A DNA stretch of 5,650 bases from an uncultured Psychrobacillus sp. (GTDB lineage: Bacteria; Bacillota; Bacilli; Bacillales_A; Planococcaceae): assembly GCA_934234185.1 (NCBI GenBank), contig CAKQHO010000164.1, forward strand, positions 1 to 5,650, written 5' to 3'. The position numbers were made by a program, and so were the translations under genes. Every line of letters starts with the position of its first letter. The stretch's first letter is position 1. The notes under the pieces were generated by a model. The model was not told the origin of the DNA. It ran no database searches and worked only from the letters and a program-made list of their open reading frames with translations. Of the stretch, positions 5,136 through 5,650 are shown in pieces.

Positions 5136-5585
5136 ATGATAATGACTAGTGAATGGGCCGATGTAATGGACCAATCCGATATTTTATGTACAATGATTTT
5201 AACCTCTGAGCAATTTTACCAATACCAGCATGCACATCGTGCTGTATATACAAATAAGCAGCTTGTTAATAAAATCTATGAGTTTAACAAGCTGAAGGAA
5301 CAGTATGAGGATGTTCAACGCTTTGGAAAATATCATCCAGATTATTCTAAGGTCATGAAGGACATTCGTGTGATGAAACGCGAATTAGACATGACCGAGG
5401 AAATAGCTGCATTCAAAGTAGCAGAGAATGAGCTACAGGATTTAATGGATGAAGTAAGCTTGATCATAGGTAAAACTGTTTCAGAGGGTATCAAGGTACC
5501 AGTAAGCAACCCATTCTTCTCCTCAGGAGGCTCCAGTTGTGGAACTGGCTGCGGCACAGGTGGCTCCTGCTCCTGCTCTGCATAA
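5136..5585 (+). CDS. ylbF: YlbF/RicF, Y-complex subunit
   Basis: RicF works with RicA (YmcA) and RicT (YaaT) in a complex that binds [4Fe-4S] clusters and directs RNase Y to certain mRNAs. In B. subtilis it is needed for normal sporulation, competence and biofilm formation. I chose ATG 5136 because GGAGG (5124-5128) lies 7 bases before it. An ATG at 5109 is in frame but has no binding site and falls inside the likely -10 box. The resulting 149 residues equal, as I recall, the B. subtilis length. The helical core contains the family stretch KEQYEDVQRFGKYHPDY (54-70), then KRELD and AENELQDLMDEVS (96-108). The tail is Gly/Ser-rich with four cysteines (C135, C139, C145, C147), the presumed cluster ligands. 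In B. subtilis ylbF is preceded by ylbE; here a divergent thioesterase gene stands upstream. Confidence 0.95.
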   Translation: MIMTSEWADVMDQSDILCTMILTSEQFYQYQHAHRAVYTNKQLVNKIYEFNKLKEQYEDVQRFGKYHPDYSKVMKDIRVMKRELDMTEEIAAFKVAENELQDLMDEVSLIIGKTVSEGIKVPVSNPFFSSGGSSCGTGCGTGGSCSCSA

Positions 5586-5650
5586 AAGAAAAGCGCAAGT
5601 GCCTGCTCTGCCCCGACAAGCAAATGGGGGACGGCGAGGAGGCAGCTCCT
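5586..5650. repeat. GC-rich segment resembling a dispersed Bacillales intergenic repeat, cut by the window edge
   Basis: Right after the ylbF stop codon the composition jumps to about two thirds G+C (39 of 58 bases in 5593-5650), against an AT-rich background. The segment contains GCCCCGACAAGC (5610-5621) and ends in GGCGAGGAGGCAGC. The outer arms TGCCTGCTC (5600-5608) and GAGGAGGCA (5636-5644) pair with one mismatch, and CCCC (5611-5614) can pair with the G run at 5626-5630, so it can fold into one long hairpin. I recall similar AAAGCG...GCCCCGACAAGC...GGCGAGGAGGC elements scattered between genes in many Bacillus genomes. That memory is the main basis for calling it a repeat. Its right end is not visible. 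Confidence 0.5.

Noticed and set aside
5533..5548. Hairpin CCAGTT-GTGG-AACTGG in the ylbF tail
   Set aside because: It lies in the repetitive Gly/Ser/Cys coding tail, is only 6 bp, and has no T run after it.
5342..5623. Open minus-strand frame of 93 codons opposite ylbF
   Set aside because: The Pro/Glu-rich start is just the complement of the Gly/Ser/Cys tail of YlbF, and no family is recognisable.
1..5650. CRISPR arrays, tRNA or rRNA genes, insertion sequences, phage genes
   Set aside because: No spaced direct repeats, tRNA-like cloverleaf, rRNA stretch, transposase or integrase motif was seen by reading both strands.

Overview
The window looks like an AT-rich, spore-forming member of the Bacillales. 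It carries close relatives of Bacillus subtilis YlbF (RicF), a YlbC-type CAP protein, a YugN/YlbA-type protein and a YtvI-like AI-2E membrane protein. Most genes have strong AAGGAGG-type ribosome binding sites. Genus cannot be fixed from this sequence. A stand-alone MurE paired with a small aspartokinase would suit the Lysinibacillus/Sporosarcina side of the order, where the vegetative wall uses L-lysine and the spore cortex uses meso-diaminopimelate (DAP). That placement is inference.

Layout, left to right. A 5'-partial AI-2E/YtvI-like membrane protein gene lies on the minus strand (1-525) and runs off the left edge. A YugN-family gene follows on the minus strand (712-1080), with a textbook terminator (651-695) behind it. 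A divergent ylbC-like gene on the plus strand (1228-2307) encodes a membrane-anchored CAP-domain protein. It meets, tail to tail with a 7-bp overlap, a minus-strand aspartokinase-like gene (2301-3032). A 102-bp divergent intergenic region separates the kinase from a plus-strand MurE-type ligase (3135-4604). The ligase overlaps by 55 bp the 3' end of a minus-strand PaaI-type hotdog thioesterase (4550-5050). Divergent from that is ylbF/ricF (5136-5585), and a GC-rich segment resembling a dispersed intergenic repeat closes the window (5586-5650).

How the genes may work together. ylbA-, ylbC- and ylbF-type genes form the backbone of the B. subtilis ylb region, but here ylbD and ylbE are absent between ylbC and ylbF. 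A kinase, a Mur ligase and a thioesterase stand there instead. The kinase has a full catalytic domain but no ACT regulatory domains. The ligase keeps the DNPR motif of DAP-adding MurE enzymes. The intergenic region between them holds a CATA-NNN-TA element on each strand, as in -10 regions read by the mother-cell sigma factors E and K. Together these suggest, without proving, a sporulation module that makes DAP-type precursors for the spore cortex. The first step of the aspartate pathway would be free of feedback, and a dedicated ligase would add DAP to the peptide stem.
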